A stretch of 64,000 nucleotides of DNA from Deinobacterium chartae. GTDB lineage: Bacteria > Deinococcota > Deinococci > Deinococcales > Deinococcaceae. Under the pieces are notes generated by a model. It searched no databases, had not been told where the DNA came from, and saw only the letters and a program-made list of their open reading frames with translations. Location: assembly GCF_014202645.1 (NCBI RefSeq), contig NZ_JACHHG010000002.1, positions 1-64,000 of the forward strand, given 5' to 3'. Numbering within the stretch: position 1 is the first letter of the stretch; each line of letters begins with the position of its first letter. The translations under genes were made by a program, and so were the position numbers. Positions 16,989 to 24,807 of this stretch are shown here, piece after piece.

Positions 16989-18293
16989 GTGATTGACCGC
17001 TATACCCCCCAGGACATGCAGGAACTGTGGAGCGAAGCCGCGCGTTACCGGGCGTGGCTTCGCGTTGAACTGGCCGCCACCCGCGCTTGGGCCGAACTGG
17101 GCGAGGTGCCCCGCGAAGCCCTCGAGGACCTCACGGCACGCGCCGCCGCCGACCCGCTCGACGAAGCCTTCGCGGCGCGGGTCGCCGAGATCGAGGCGGT
17201 GACCCGTCACGACATCGTGGCCTTCACCACCGCCCTCACCGAGCGCTACGGCGAGAACGCCCGCTTCATTCACCTGGGCCTGACCTCCACCGACGTGGTG
17301 GACACCGCCCAGAACCTGATCCTGGACCAGGCACTGGGCAAGGTACTCGAGGAGGTCGCCCTGCTGCGCGAGGTCTGCCGCGAGCAGGCCGTACGCTACA
17401 AGCACACCCCTACCATCGGGCGTACCCACGGCATCCACGCCGAGCCGATGACCTTCGGCCTGAAGTTCCTCAACTGGATGAGCACCCTCGAGCGCGATCA
17501 GGAGCGCCTCGAGGCCGCACGCGAGCGCGTGCGGGTGGTGATGCTCTCCGGCTCGGTCGGAACCTTCGCGCACGTGGACCCGCAGGTCGAGGAGCGCGTG
17601 GCTGCCGAACTGGGCTGGCAGGTCGCCCGGATCAGCAACCAGACCCTGGCCCGTGACCGCCACGCCGAGGTGATGGCGGCCCTGGCGATCTTCGGGACCA
17701 CCCTCGAGAAGATCGCGGTGGAGATCCGCCACCTGCAACGCTCGGAGGTCCGCGAGGCCATGGAGCCCTTCGCGCGCGGCCAGAAGGGCAGCAGCAGCAT
17801 GCCCCACAAGAAGAACCCGATCCTGTCGGAGAACGTGACCGGACTGGCGCGCCTGATGCGCGGCAACCTGCAAACCGCCCTGGAGAACGTGGCGCTGTGG
17901 CACGAGCGCGACATCAGCCACTCCTCGGCCGAGCGGGTGATCCTGCCGGATACCACCATCGCGGCGGTGTTCTCGGCACGGCGCCTGCGCGGGGTGCTGG
18001 CCAACTTGGTGGTATTCGAGGACCGCATGCGCACCAACCTCAATGCCTTGGGCGGCCTGGTGTTCAGCCAGCGGGTGCTGCACCAACTGATCGACCACGG
18101 GATGCTGCGCGAGGCCGCTTACGAGGTGGTGCAGCGCAACAGCCTGGCGTCGTGGGAAAGCGGAACCCCGCTGCGCCAGCTGCTCGAGGCCGATCCGGAG
18201 ATGCCGCTGTCGGCCTCGGAGCTCGACGCAGCTTTTGACCTCGAGTGGTACCTGCGGCAGGTGGACCGCATCTACGCCCGTTTCGGGCTCTGA
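16989..18293 (+). CDS. purB: Adenylosuccinate lyase
   Basis: Purine-biosynthesis lyase that releases fumarate from SAICAR and from adenylosuccinate. The 434 residues carry [12 protein letters not shown] near residue 99, [16 protein letters not shown] near 142 (catalytic His) and the fumarase-superfamily signature [11 protein letters not shown] near 261 (catalytic Ser loop). The length matches the short PurB type of Gram-positives and Thermus. GTG 16989 is supported by TAGGCT (16977-16982) six bases upstream, so the message is likely leaderless. It stands alone with its own terminator and is not part of a visible pur operon. Confidence 0.95.
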   Translation: MIDRYTPQDMQELWSEAARYRAWLRVELAATRAWAELGEVPREALEDLTARAAADPLDEAFAARVAEIEAVTRHDIVAFTTALTERYGENARFIHLGLTSTDVVDTAQNLILDQALGKVLEEVALLREVCREQAVRYKHTPTIGRTHGIHAEPMTFGLKFLNWMSTLERDQERLEAARERVRVVMLSGSVGTFAHVDPQVEERVAAELGWQVARISNQTLARDRHAEVMAALAIFGTTLEKIAVEIRHLQRSEVREAMEPFARGQKGSSSMPHKKNPILSENVTGLARLMRGNLQTALENVALWHERDISHSSAERVILPDTTIAAVFSARRLRGVLANLVVFEDRMRTNLNALGGLVFSQRVLHQLIDHGMLREAAYEVVQRNSLASWESGTPLRQLLEADPEMPLSASELDAAFDLEWYLRQVDRIYARFGL

Positions 18294-18303
18294 ACGCAAT
18301 TTC

Positions 18304-18337
18304 CGGAAGGACGGTCGCGACGCGGGCCGTCCTTCCG
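18304..18337 (+). terminator. Terminator after purB
   Basis: A perfect 11-bp stem (18304-18314 with 18327-18337) begins 11 bases past the purB stop. No strong T-run follows. Confidence 0.65.
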
Positions 18338-18402
18338 CCGTTGGCAGGGGCACGGAACCCCTTCCTCCTCCGGAACGTAAGAAGAAAGCGATGAGGTGAT
18401 GC

Positions 18403-18816
18403 ATGTTGAAACGCTGGTACCGCACGCGGAACGACCGCATCCTGGCCGGGGTTCTGGGCGGTTTGGGCAATGTTTTCGGGGTTCACCCGGCCATCTTCCG
18501 GGTGCTGTTCATCTTCTGCGCGGTTTCGTACCTGCCGCTGGGCGTGGCCCTGCTGCTGGCCTACGCAATCGCCTGGATCGTGCTGCCCGAGGCCGAGCCG
18601 GGCTGGGAGCGCAGCTTTGCGCCGCTGCTCGGTGACGTGCGCCGCTCGAACGAGGAGCGGATGCTGACGGGGGTATGCGGCGGTCTGGCCGAGTACTACC
18701 GCATCAACGTCACGGTCTTGCGCGCCGCCTGGGCCATCTTGACCCTGCTGACTGCCGGGGCAGGAGCCTTCGCTTACCTGCTGGCCTGGGTCCTGATTCC
18801 TCAGGAGCCGCTCTGA
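18403..18816 (+). CDS. Tandem PspC-domain membrane protein
   Basis: A 137-residue protein with two PspC domains in tandem. Each has a basic helix with the GG motif ([16 protein letters not shown] and ERMLTGVCGGLAEYYR) and a TM hairpin ending in an IVLPE or WVLIPQE motif. PspC proteins are small inner-membrane proteins tied to envelope stress. GAGGTGATGC precedes the ATG. The YvlD/holin-type membrane protein follows 65 bases downstream; PspC and YvlD-like genes are also neighbours in Bacillus, which supports a shared envelope role. No PspA gene is visible nearby. Confidence 0.88.
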   Translation: MLKRWYRTRNDRILAGVLGGLGNVFGVHPAIFRVLFIFCAVSYLPLGVALLLAYAIAWIVLPEAEPGWERSFAPLLGDVRRSNEERMLTGVCGGLAEYYRINVTVLRAAWAILTLLTAGAGAFAYLLAWVLIPQEPL

Positions 18817-18881
18817 TCGGCCGCTTTCTCCGCCGATTCCTGCACGGCCCGGCCTGTTGTCGATGATAAGATGAGCCAGCA

Positions 18882-19238
18882 ATGAACTTTTTGCTGCAAG
18901 TGCTGATCAATGCCCTGGCGCTGTGGGGCACTACCGAGCTGTACCACGGTGTGTTTTTTCAGCCCGGGGCCGGGATGCTGGCGGTCTTGTGGGCCGGGCT
19001 GGTCCTGGGGGTGGTCAATGCCCTGGTGCGTCCGCTGATCCTGCTGCTCACCCTGCCACTCAATGCGCTTACTCTGGGCCTCTTTACGCTGGTCATCAAC
19101 GGTCTGATGCTGTACGTCGTCACGCTGTTCAGCCGCCTGGCGGTCTCGAGCTTTGGGGCAGCGGTGGTGGGAGCTTTGATCCTGACCATCGTCAACTGGG
19201 TGCTGAACCTGCTGTTTAAAGACAGCCGTCAACGCTAA
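18882..19238 (+). CDS. Phage-holin-superfamily (YvlD-like) membrane protein
   Basis: A 118-residue protein with four TM helices (about 5-25, 32-55, 58-85, 92-112). It has the family patterns VVNALVRPLILLLTLPLNALTLGLF and INGLMLY. Members of this mycobacterial-type four-TM holin family are usually chromosomal envelope proteins rather than phage holins. TAAGAT (18867-18872) ends nine bases before the ATG. Its position behind the PspC gene suggests a shared envelope-stress function, but it may have its own promoter. Confidence 0.85.
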   Translation: MNFLLQVLINALALWGTTELYHGVFFQPGAGMLAVLWAGLVLGVVNALVRPLILLLTLPLNALTLGLFTLVINGLMLYVVTLFSRLAVSSFGAAVVGALILTIVNWVLNLLFKDSRQR

Positions 19239-19297
19239 AATCCACAACGTAAGAATCCTCAAAGCCCAGCAGCGCGCTTTGCGCTATGCTGGGTTTA

Positions 19298-20152
19298 ATG
19301 TACTTAATCACCTCCACACGCGAGATTAAAGCGCTGCCCCGCGGGCACCGGCGCGTCGGGCTGGTCCCCACCATGGGCTACCTGCACGATGGACACGCCA
19401 GCCTGATCCGCCGTGCGCGCGCCGAGAACGACCTGGTGGTCGTCAGCGTGTTTGTCAATCCCATGCAGTTCGGGCCCAGCGAGGACCTGGCCCGCTACCC
19501 GCGCGACCTCGAGCGCGACACCCGCATCGCCGAGGCCGCCGGAGCCGAAGTGCTGTTCGTGCCCGACGCCACCGAGATGTACCCGGCAGGCTTCGCCAGC
19601 CGCCTCGAGGTCGCGGGCCCGGCCCTGCCGCTCGAGGGAGCCCGCCGCCCCGGTCACTTTGCCGGGGTTGCCACCGTCGTCGCCAAGCTGTTTCACCTGG
19701 TGCGTCCCAACCGTGCCTACTTCGGTGAGAAGGACTGGCAGCAGTTGCAGGTCGTGCGGCGCCTGGTCGAGGACCTCAACTTCGACCTCGAGGTGGTGGG
19801 GTGCCCAACCCAGCGGGAGGCCAGCGGCCTGGCACTCAGCAGCCGCAACACTTACCTCACCGAGGAGCAGCGCCAGGAAGCCAGCGTGCTCTACCGCTCG
19901 CTGCGCGCCGCGCAGGCTGCCTATCGCTCCGGCGAGCGGCAACCCCAGGCCATCGTGGCCGCCGGCAAGGCGCTGCTCGCGGCAGCCCCGCTCGAACTCG
20001 AGTACCTTCAGCTGGTCGGTCCGGACCTCGAGGATCTCGAGCAGACCGGAGAGCTGGGAGATCCGCGGCAGGCACGGTTGCTGCTCGCCGCACGCATGTT
20101 CGGGGTGCGTCTGATCGACAATGCCCCGCTGGTGCAGGAGGAAGCGACATGA
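19298..20152 (+). CDS. panC: Pantothenate synthetase
   Basis: ATP-dependent condensation of pantoate with beta-alanine, the last step of pantothenate synthesis. The 284 residues begin MYLITSTREIKAL and carry PTMGYLHDGHASLI (HIGH-type ATP site) near residue 26, NPMQFGPSEDLARYPR, YFGEKDWQQLQVV and a KMSKS-like ALSSRN. The longer in-frame ATG at 19286 lies within TATGCT (19285-19290), a -10 box seven bases before ATG 19298, so 19298 is the start and the mRNA is probably leaderless. The stop codon overlaps the pilT start (ATGA), an odd pairing of metabolism and motility. Confidence 0.95.
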   Translation: MYLITSTREIKALPRGHRRVGLVPTMGYLHDGHASLIRRARAENDLVVVSVFVNPMQFGPSEDLARYPRDLERDTRIAEAAGAEVLFVPDATEMYPAGFASRLEVAGPALPLEGARRPGHFAGVATVVAKLFHLVRPNRAYFGEKDWQQLQVVRRLVEDLNFDLEVVGCPTQREASGLALSSRNTYLTEEQRQEASVLYRSLRAAQAAYRSGERQPQAIVAAGKALLAAAPLELEYLQLVGPDLEDLEQTGELGDPRQARLLLAARMFGVRLIDNAPLVQEEAT

Positions 20153-21222
20153 CCGTTGTAGAGCTGCTCAAACAGATGGTGTCCAAACGCGCCTCTGACG
20201 TGCACCTGCAGGTCGGGTCTCCCCCGACCGCGCGCATCGATGGCCGTCTGGCAGGCTTTGGCGACAAGCCGCTCACTCCGGCCGAGACCGAGGCCATCTG
20301 CAAGGTGCTGCTCACCCCCGAACAGTGGGAGGAGTTCGAGTACAAGCACGAGATGGACTTCGCCTACTCGATCGCAGGCGTGGCGCGCTTCCGCTGTAAC
20401 GTGTTCCGGCAGCGCGGCTCGATCGGCATCGTCATGCGCATCATCTCCGACGTGATTCCGTCGTTCGAGACCCTGGGCCTGCCGGTCAAGAACATGGTGG
20501 AGTTTTCCGAGTACGAGCGCGGGCTGCTGCTGGTGACCGGACCGACCGGCTCGGGCAAGTCCACCACGCTCGCCAGCATCGTGGACCACATCAACCACAA
20601 CCACGCCTACAACATCATCACCATCGAAGACCCGATCGAGATCTTGCACCGCAACAAGCAGAGCATCGTGGTCCAGCGCGAGATCGGCTCGGACACCCGT
20701 GACTTCCGGGCGGCCCTCAAGTACGCCATGCGTCAGGACCCGGACGTGATCATGATCGGCGAGATGCGCGACAAGGAAACGGTCGAGGCGGCCCTCACCG
20801 CCGCGCAAACCGGTCACCTGGTGCTCTCGACCCTGCACACCAACGACTCGGTGCGCACGGTGAACCGCATCATCGACTTCTTCCCCCCGCACGAGCGCGA
20901 CCAGATCCGCATCATGCTGGCCGACTCGCTGATCGGCATCGTGTCGCAGCGCCTGCTGCCGCGCGCCGACGGCACCGGACGGGTGGTGGGCTTGGAGCTG
21001 CTGATCAACACTCCCCTGATCAAGGAGTACATCAAGGACGAGGCCAAGACCCCTCAGATCAAGGACGCGCTGATGGAGGACAACATCCGCGGCATGCAGA
21101 CCTTTGACCAGCACCTGGTCAAGCTGTACTCCAGCGGCCTGATCACCCTCGAGGAAGCGCTCTCGGCCGCGACCAGCCCGCACGAACTGCGGCTGATGGT
21201 CACGCGCATGACCGAGGTCTGA
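20149..21222 (+). CDS. pilT: Type IV pilus retraction ATPase PilT
   Basis: A hexameric secretion-type ATPase that powers pilus retraction and twitching. The 357 residues show the N-domain RASDVHLQVG, Walker A GPTGSGKST near 131-139, the Asp box ITIEDPIEILH, Walker B DVIMIGEMRD, the His box TGHLVLSTLHT, and a C-terminal GLIT segment. The ATG overlaps panC by four bases, with AGGAGG upstream inside panC. A second, longer PilT-like gene lies at 56.4 kb and pilC at 3.8 kb, so the machinery is spread out. Terminator follows. Confidence 0.94.
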   Translation: MTVVELLKQMVSKRASDVHLQVGSPPTARIDGRLAGFGDKPLTPAETEAICKVLLTPEQWEEFEYKHEMDFAYSIAGVARFRCNVFRQRGSIGIVMRIISDVIPSFETLGLPVKNMVEFSEYERGLLLVTGPTGSGKSTTLASIVDHINHNHAYNIITIEDPIEILHRNKQSIVVQREIGSDTRDFRAALKYAMRQDPDVIMIGEMRDKETVEAALTAAQTGHLVLSTLHTNDSVRTVNRIIDFFPPHERDQIRIMLADSLIGIVSQRLLPRADGTGRVVGLELLINTPLIKEYIKDEAKTPQIKDALMEDNIRGMQTFDQHLVKLYSSGLITLEEALSAATSPHELRLMVTRMTEV

Positions 21223-21273
21223 TCCCCTCCGCCGTACGCACGCCAGGCGGCTCTTTTCGGCGGACGTTTCCAA

Positions 21274-21303
21274 GGCCGCGTCTCCTAAGCGGGAGACGCG
21301 GCC
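21274..21303 (+). terminator. Terminator after pilT
   Basis: A 12-bp perfect stem (21274-21285 with 21292-21303), loop TAAGCG, lies 52 bases past pilT and before the photolyase-like gene promoter. Confidence 0.7.
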
Positions 21304-21369
21304 TCAACGGATAACCCGTTCTCTGCGGTCTCTCCTGAAGCTCTCACCGATCACCGCTTACACTGAACT

Positions 21370-22095
21370 ATGTCAGCCCAAGAGACGGTCTTGCTGTGGC
21401 ACAACACGGACTTGCGCGTCTTCGACAATCCTGCCCTGACCGCAGCGGCCGAGGCGGGCCCAGTCGTTGGGCTGGTCGTGTTCGACGACGTGGAGCAGCG
21501 CGCTTTTACCGACCTCGAGCGCGACCTTTACCTGATCGGCGCCCATGAGCTGACGCAGGGTTACGCGCGGCTGGGGGCCGAGCTGAACGTGCTCTCGGGC
21601 GACGCGACCGCCCGGGTCATCGAGGCCCTGCGCGCCGTGGGCGCTTCGCGGCTGCTGTGCTCGCGCCGCTACGTGGACCCGCGCGGCCGTTACCGGCGCG
21701 GGCTGGCGCAACGCGATCTCGACGTTCTCGAGGCGGCTCGCGCGGCCGGATACGGTTCGTTGCGGCTGCACGGCAACACCACCCGGGATTTCGAGGAGAC
21801 CCTGCCGGACCTCTCGCGTGCCGATTACGCCGACGAGGATCAGCTGCCGCTCTCGCGCCCTCCCTTGCAGCTCGAGGGACGCCAGTTGCCCGGTGGCCAG
21901 GAGTTGCCGCCCCGACCGGAATTTGCGCTGTCCGCCGATCCGCTGGAGTGGTCCGAGGAGGAGCTGTACGCAGCGCTGAAGATCGGCACGCACTCGATCC
22001 GCCAGCTGTGGCGCGAGTACCCGGCACTTCGCGGGGCACTGCTTGACTGGGAGTACGGGCTGTACCAACGTTACTGGGCCCTGGACCCCGCCTGA
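21370..22095 (+). CDS. Stand-alone photolyase-like N-terminal (antenna) domain protein
   Basis: Residues 1-140 match the Rossmann-like alpha/beta domain of DNA photolyases and cryptochromes: VLLWHNTDLRVFDNPAL at the start, VVGLVVFD, then GAELNVLSGDA and a strand-helix repeat. Residues 140-241 have no FAD-binding helical domain and none of the DNA-binding Trp/Asn/Arg motifs; instead there is a Pro/Leu-rich linker and a short helical tail. Photolyases are normally about 450-500 residues, so this is half a protein. TACACT (21359-21364) five bases upstream with CTGAAG further up gives an intact promoter. Codon use is normal, so it may be functional rather than decayed. Confidence 0.8.
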   Translation: MSAQETVLLWHNTDLRVFDNPALTAAAEAGPVVGLVVFDDVEQRAFTDLERDLYLIGAHELTQGYARLGAELNVLSGDATARVIEALRAVGASRLLCSRRYVDPRGRYRRGLAQRDLDVLEAARAAGYGSLRLHGNTTRDFEETLPDLSRADYADEDQLPLSRPPLQLEGRQLPGGQELPPRPEFALSADPLEWSEEELYAALKIGTHSIRQLWREYPALRGALLDWEYGLYQRYWALDPA

Positions 22096-22134
22096 GCACT
22101 TTACATTTGGCAGGCTATCTGGCCTGCCTGGCCC

Positions 22135-22164
22135 CCTGCCGAGAGACAAGGCAGGATTTTTTTT
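22135..22164 (+). terminator. Terminator after the photolyase-like gene
   Basis: CCTGCC (22135-22140) pairs with GGCAGG (22150-22155), followed by A and eight T residues. A separate 7-bp stem lies just upstream (22109-22115 with 22122-22128). Confidence 0.85.
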
Positions 22165-22212
22165 CGCTCTCCGACGTGGTCTAAGGCAAAAATTGCTGTT
22201 ATGATCGGGGCA

Positions 22213-22911
22213 ATGAACAAACTGTTCGAGAACGCCCTCGAGGCGCTGCAAGGACTCGAAAGCGGCATGACCGTGATGGTCGGCGGCTTCGGGCTGGTCG
22301 GCGCGCCGCTGACCCTGATCGAGGCCCTCTGCGAGACCGGTGCGGACAACCTGACCATCATCTCCAACAACCTGGGCGAGCCCGGCGGCAAGGGCCTGTC
22401 CAAACTGCTGGCCCTGGGACGCATCCGCAAGGCGATCGGCAGCTACTTCACCTCGAACCCCGAGGTGGCCGCGGCGCGCGAACGCGGCGAACTCGAGATC
22501 CAGCTGCTGCCGCAGGGCACCCTGGCCGAAGCCATCCGCGCCGGAGGCGCGGGAATCGGCGGCTTTTTCACGCCGGTAGGAGCCGGCACGCTGCTGGCCG
22601 AAGGCAAGGAACAGCGCGTGATCGATGGGCGCCTGCACGTCCTCGAGGCTCCGCTCAAGGCCGACTTCGCGCTGGTGCGCGCACGCAGCGCCGACCGCTA
22701 CGGCAGCTTGGCCTTCGAAAAGACCCAGAACAACTTCAACGCCGCGATGAGCATGGCCGGACGGGTCACGGTCGCCGAGGTGGACGAAATCCTCGAGGTG
22801 GGCGACCTGGCTCCGGAGCGGATCGACGTGCCGCACCTGTTCGTGCAGCGACTGACCCCTGCGCGCATCCGGATCGAGGATGTAAAGACCGTAGCGGAAA
22901 TGCTGGGCTGA
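22213..22911 (+). CDS. 3-oxoacid CoA-transferase subunit A
   Basis: Alpha subunit of a succinyl-CoA:3-ketoacid (or acetate/acetoacetate) CoA-transferase, moving CoA between carboxylic acids. The 232 residues have the glycine-rich MVGGFGLVGAPLTLIEAL near residue 20, SNNLGEPGGKGLSKLL, and GGFFTPVGAGT near 115. The longest frame begins at ATG 22201, but that ATG is part of TATGAT (22200-22205), a -10 box seven bases before ATG 22213; the shorter start is adopted. The partner subunit B lies 1.9 kb downstream, separated by three unrelated genes. Confidence 0.9.
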   Translation: MNKLFENALEALQGLESGMTVMVGGFGLVGAPLTLIEALCETGADNLTIISNNLGEPGGKGLSKLLALGRIRKAIGSYFTSNPEVAAARERGELEIQLLPQGTLAEAIRAGGAGIGGFFTPVGAGTLLAEGKEQRVIDGRLHVLEAPLKADFALVRARSADRYGSLAFEKTQNNFNAAMSMAGRVTVAEVDEILEVGDLAPERIDVPHLFVQRLTPARIRIEDVKTVAEMLG

Positions 22912-22954
22912 ACCCGGCGTTCATGGCCTGTTCAGGGCTTTCATGGCACGCTTG

Positions 22955-22986
22955 CTCCCAGCCACCTTTTATGGGTGGCTGGGAGG
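22955..22986 (+). promoter_or_regulatory. Hairpin that buries the ribosome binding site of the next gene
   Basis: A perfect 12-bp stem (22955-22966 with 22974-22985) has the loop TTTTATG. The right arm contains the GGGAGG (22981-22986) that serves ATG 22993. No T-run follows, so it is not a typical terminator for the upstream CoA-transferase gene. It may control translation by melting or ligand binding. Confidence 0.6.
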
Positions 22987-22992
22987 TTAAAC

Positions 22993-23226
22993 ATGAAAAC
23001 TGCCATGACCATCCGTTCGCTGGCCGCTGCTCTGGGTGCGCTCGGCGCCCTGACCCTCGCCGGAAGTGCACACGCGCTCAAACACATCGACAAGACCAGC
23101 TGCGTCCCCGCTGGAACCGGCTACGTCGTCTGCGAGCAGTACGTGTACACGCCGACCCAGGAGTACATGACCTACGTGAAATGTCCGGTCAAGAACGGCG
23201 TCATTCAGTTCAGCATGTGTAAATAA
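22993..23226 (+). CDS. Small secreted Cys-rich protein
   Basis: A 77-residue preprotein with a clear Sec signal peptide (MKTAMTIRSLAAAL then ALGALTLAGSAHA, cleavage after AHA near residue 29). The mature 48 residues contain four cysteines, enough for two disulfides, and many Tyr/Thr/Val: TSCVPAG, YVVCEQYVY, YVKCPVKNG and FSMCK. No family was recognised. GGGAGG precedes ATG 22993 but lies in a hairpin. The longer frame from ATG 22975 overlaps that hairpin and lacks a ribosome site. It sits between the two CoA-transferase halves and ends with its own terminator. Confidence 0.75.
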   Translation: MKTAMTIRSLAAALGALGALTLAGSAHALKHIDKTSCVPAGTGYVVCEQYVYTPTQEYMTYVKCPVKNGVIQFSMCK

Positions 23227-23248
23227 GCGCCGGAAGCAACCGAGCCAT

Positions 23249-23280
23249 GGGTCAGCAAACAGCGCTGGCCCACGCTTTTT
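23249..23280 (+). terminator. Terminator after the secreted protein gene
   Basis: An 8-bp stem with one G-U pair (23249-23256 with 23264-23271) is followed within four bases by five T residues (23276-23280). Confidence 0.65.
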
Positions 23281-23313
23281 GCGACCCATCTTTTTATTCG
23301 AGCGGCAAAAACG

Positions 23314-24105
23314 CTAATCCCACCAGAAGTACCAGACTTCGTTGTCCAGCAGCGCCCCGGCCAGGTTGGGCACGCTCTCGGTCCCCTGCCACACCACATC
23401 CCCGCAGTACGCGTACTGCTCGGAGGCCAGCACCAGCGCCTCGGCCGGGTCCTGTAGCGGGCGCGGCGCCCACAGCTCCACCACGTCGCGGGTCAAAGCC
23501 ACCGGCTCTGCGCCGTAGCGCGCGTTCCAACGCTGCATCAAGGCCACGTGCACCTCGGGCTCCGGGTAATCGTTCCAGCCCCCGTACCCCAGCACCGCGT
23601 GCACCTCCCAGCAGCGCTGCACGGGCAGCAGCAGCATCCACACCTCGCGCAGCGGACTCCAGCTCAGCGGGTCGCGCACCGACGTCAGGCCCTCCTCGAG
23701 GGGGCGCGGCCCGCCCTGCGGCGCGGGCACGTCCTCCGCAAAAAGGCGGGCGTTTACCGGGTCAAGGGTAATAGGGCCCTGCGCTCCGTCCGGATCGTCG
23801 TCACGGGCATCCTCCTCGAGGCGCCTGCGCAGCCAGGCCTGCAGGTCGAGGCGGCGCGCCGCCTCGAGCAGCGCGCGGCCGCCGTCTTCGGGAAAAGCGT
23901 CGTCGGGCTCGAACGGTCCCTCGCCGGTGATCAGCGGCCACAGGCCGGTTTCGGGAAAAGCGGCCCTGAGGGCGCGCCAGGCCGAAACCGCCTCTCGGCC
24001 GGGAACGCAGAAGGTATAGAGCTGGCGTTGCGCCGGAAGGGCACGCTCGGTCAGATGCGCGAGCTCGAAGCCGATCTGATGCAGCAGCGCCTGAGGAATA
24101 GGCAT
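23314..24105 (-). CDS. DUF4253 domain protein
   Basis: A 263-residue protein whose C-terminal half fits DUF4253: WEVHAVLGYGGWNDYPEPEVHVAL, then MQRWNARYGAEPVALTRDVVELW, then SEQYAYCGDVV and a terminal NEVWYFWWD. The N-terminal half (GREAVSAWRALRAAFPETGLWPLITG) is the usual partner segment. The function of the family is unknown, and some members sit with SMI1/KNR4-like immunity genes, for which there is no sign here. TATAGT (24111-24116) lies five bases before the ATG, so the message is likely leaderless. It diverges from greA. Confidence 0.85.
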   Translation of the reverse strand: MPIPQALLHQIGFELAHLTERALPAQRQLYTFCVPGREAVSAWRALRAAFPETGLWPLITGEGPFEPDDAFPEDGGRALLEAARRLDLQAWLRRRLEEDARDDDPDGAQGPITLDPVNARLFAEDVPAPQGGPRPLEEGLTSVRDPLSWSPLREVWMLLLPVQRCWEVHAVLGYGGWNDYPEPEVHVALMQRWNARYGAEPVALTRDVVELWAPRPLQDPAEALVLASEQYAYCGDVVWQGTESVPNLAGALLDNEVWYFWWD

Positions 24106-24151
24106 GCCGCACTATACCGCAGTGTCCTGCCAGGATTCGGACACGGGCGGC

Positions 24152-24157
24152 TATAAT
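24152..24157 (+). promoter_or_regulatory. greA -10 box
   Basis: TATAAT lies 38 bases before the greA ATG, giving a short conventional leader with AGGAGG. No good -35 match is seen 17 bases upstream. Confidence 0.6.
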
Positions 24158-24195
24158 GGGAAGGGTGCCGTCGCGGCGGCAGGAGGAGCTCCATA

Positions 24196-24672
24196 ATGAG
24201 TCAGAACAAGATTCGCATGACCCAGAAGGGCTACGACAAGCTCGTGGCCGATCTCGAAATTCTTAAGACCGTGCGTCGTGACCAGATCTCCGAGTACATG
24301 GGCAACGCCCTCGCCGACGGCGACTTGCGCGAGAGCGCTGCGTACGACGAGGCGCGCATGATGCAGAGCGAGAACGAGGCCCGGATCGCCATGCTCGAGG
24401 ATCAGCTGGCGCGCGCGGTCATCGTGGAAGAGGGCGACCGCGGCGGAGACCCGGTGGTCGGCCTGGGGGCCACGGTCGAGGTCGAGGCGGGCGGACGCCG
24501 CCACAAGTTCGAGATCGTGGGCACCTACGAGGTTGACGTGCTCAAGGGCAAGATCTCGGATCAGTCCCCCATCGGTCAGGCGCTGCAAAACCACAAGGCC
24601 GGTGACAAGGTCAAGGTCGCGCTGCCCAAAGGGGCCGTCGAGTACACCATCATCGACGTCCGTTACGAGTAA
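24196..24672 (+). CDS. greA: Transcription elongation factor GreA
   Basis: Binds the secondary channel of RNA polymerase and stimulates transcript cleavage in backtracked complexes. The 158 residues show an N-terminal coiled coil with the acidic tip (EYMGNALADGDLRESAAYDEAR near residues 34-55) and the C-terminal FKBP-like domain ending SPIGQALQNHKAGDKVKVALPKG. These are hallmark GreA segments. AGGAGG precedes the ATG and a TATAAT box lies upstream. It is monocistronic with a terminator, inserted between the halves of the CoA-transferase. A Gfh-type inhibitor paralogue is less likely given the intact acidic tip. Confidence 0.93.
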   Translation: MSQNKIRMTQKGYDKLVADLEILKTVRRDQISEYMGNALADGDLRESAAYDEARMMQSENEARIAMLEDQLARAVIVEEGDRGGDPVVGLGATVEVEAGGRRHKFEIVGTYEVDVLKGKISDQSPIGQALQNHKAGDKVKVALPKGAVEYTIIDVRYE

Positions 24673-24745
24673 GGCGCGCCCGGACCGGACCGCACCTTTC
24701 GCTCGGCAGTTCCAGCAGGGCCATGCCTTCTAAACGTCATCTCTC

Positions 24746-24769
24746 CCCGCCTTCCGGCGGGCTTTTTTT
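24746..24769 (+). terminator. Terminator after greA
   Basis: CCCGCC (24746-24751), loop TTCC, GGCGGG (24756-24761), then C and seven T residues: a classical intrinsic terminator. Confidence 0.9.
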
Positions 24770-24807
24770 GCTTCCGCCCGGCCCTGCGCGCAGGCTAGAC
24801 TGGGCGC

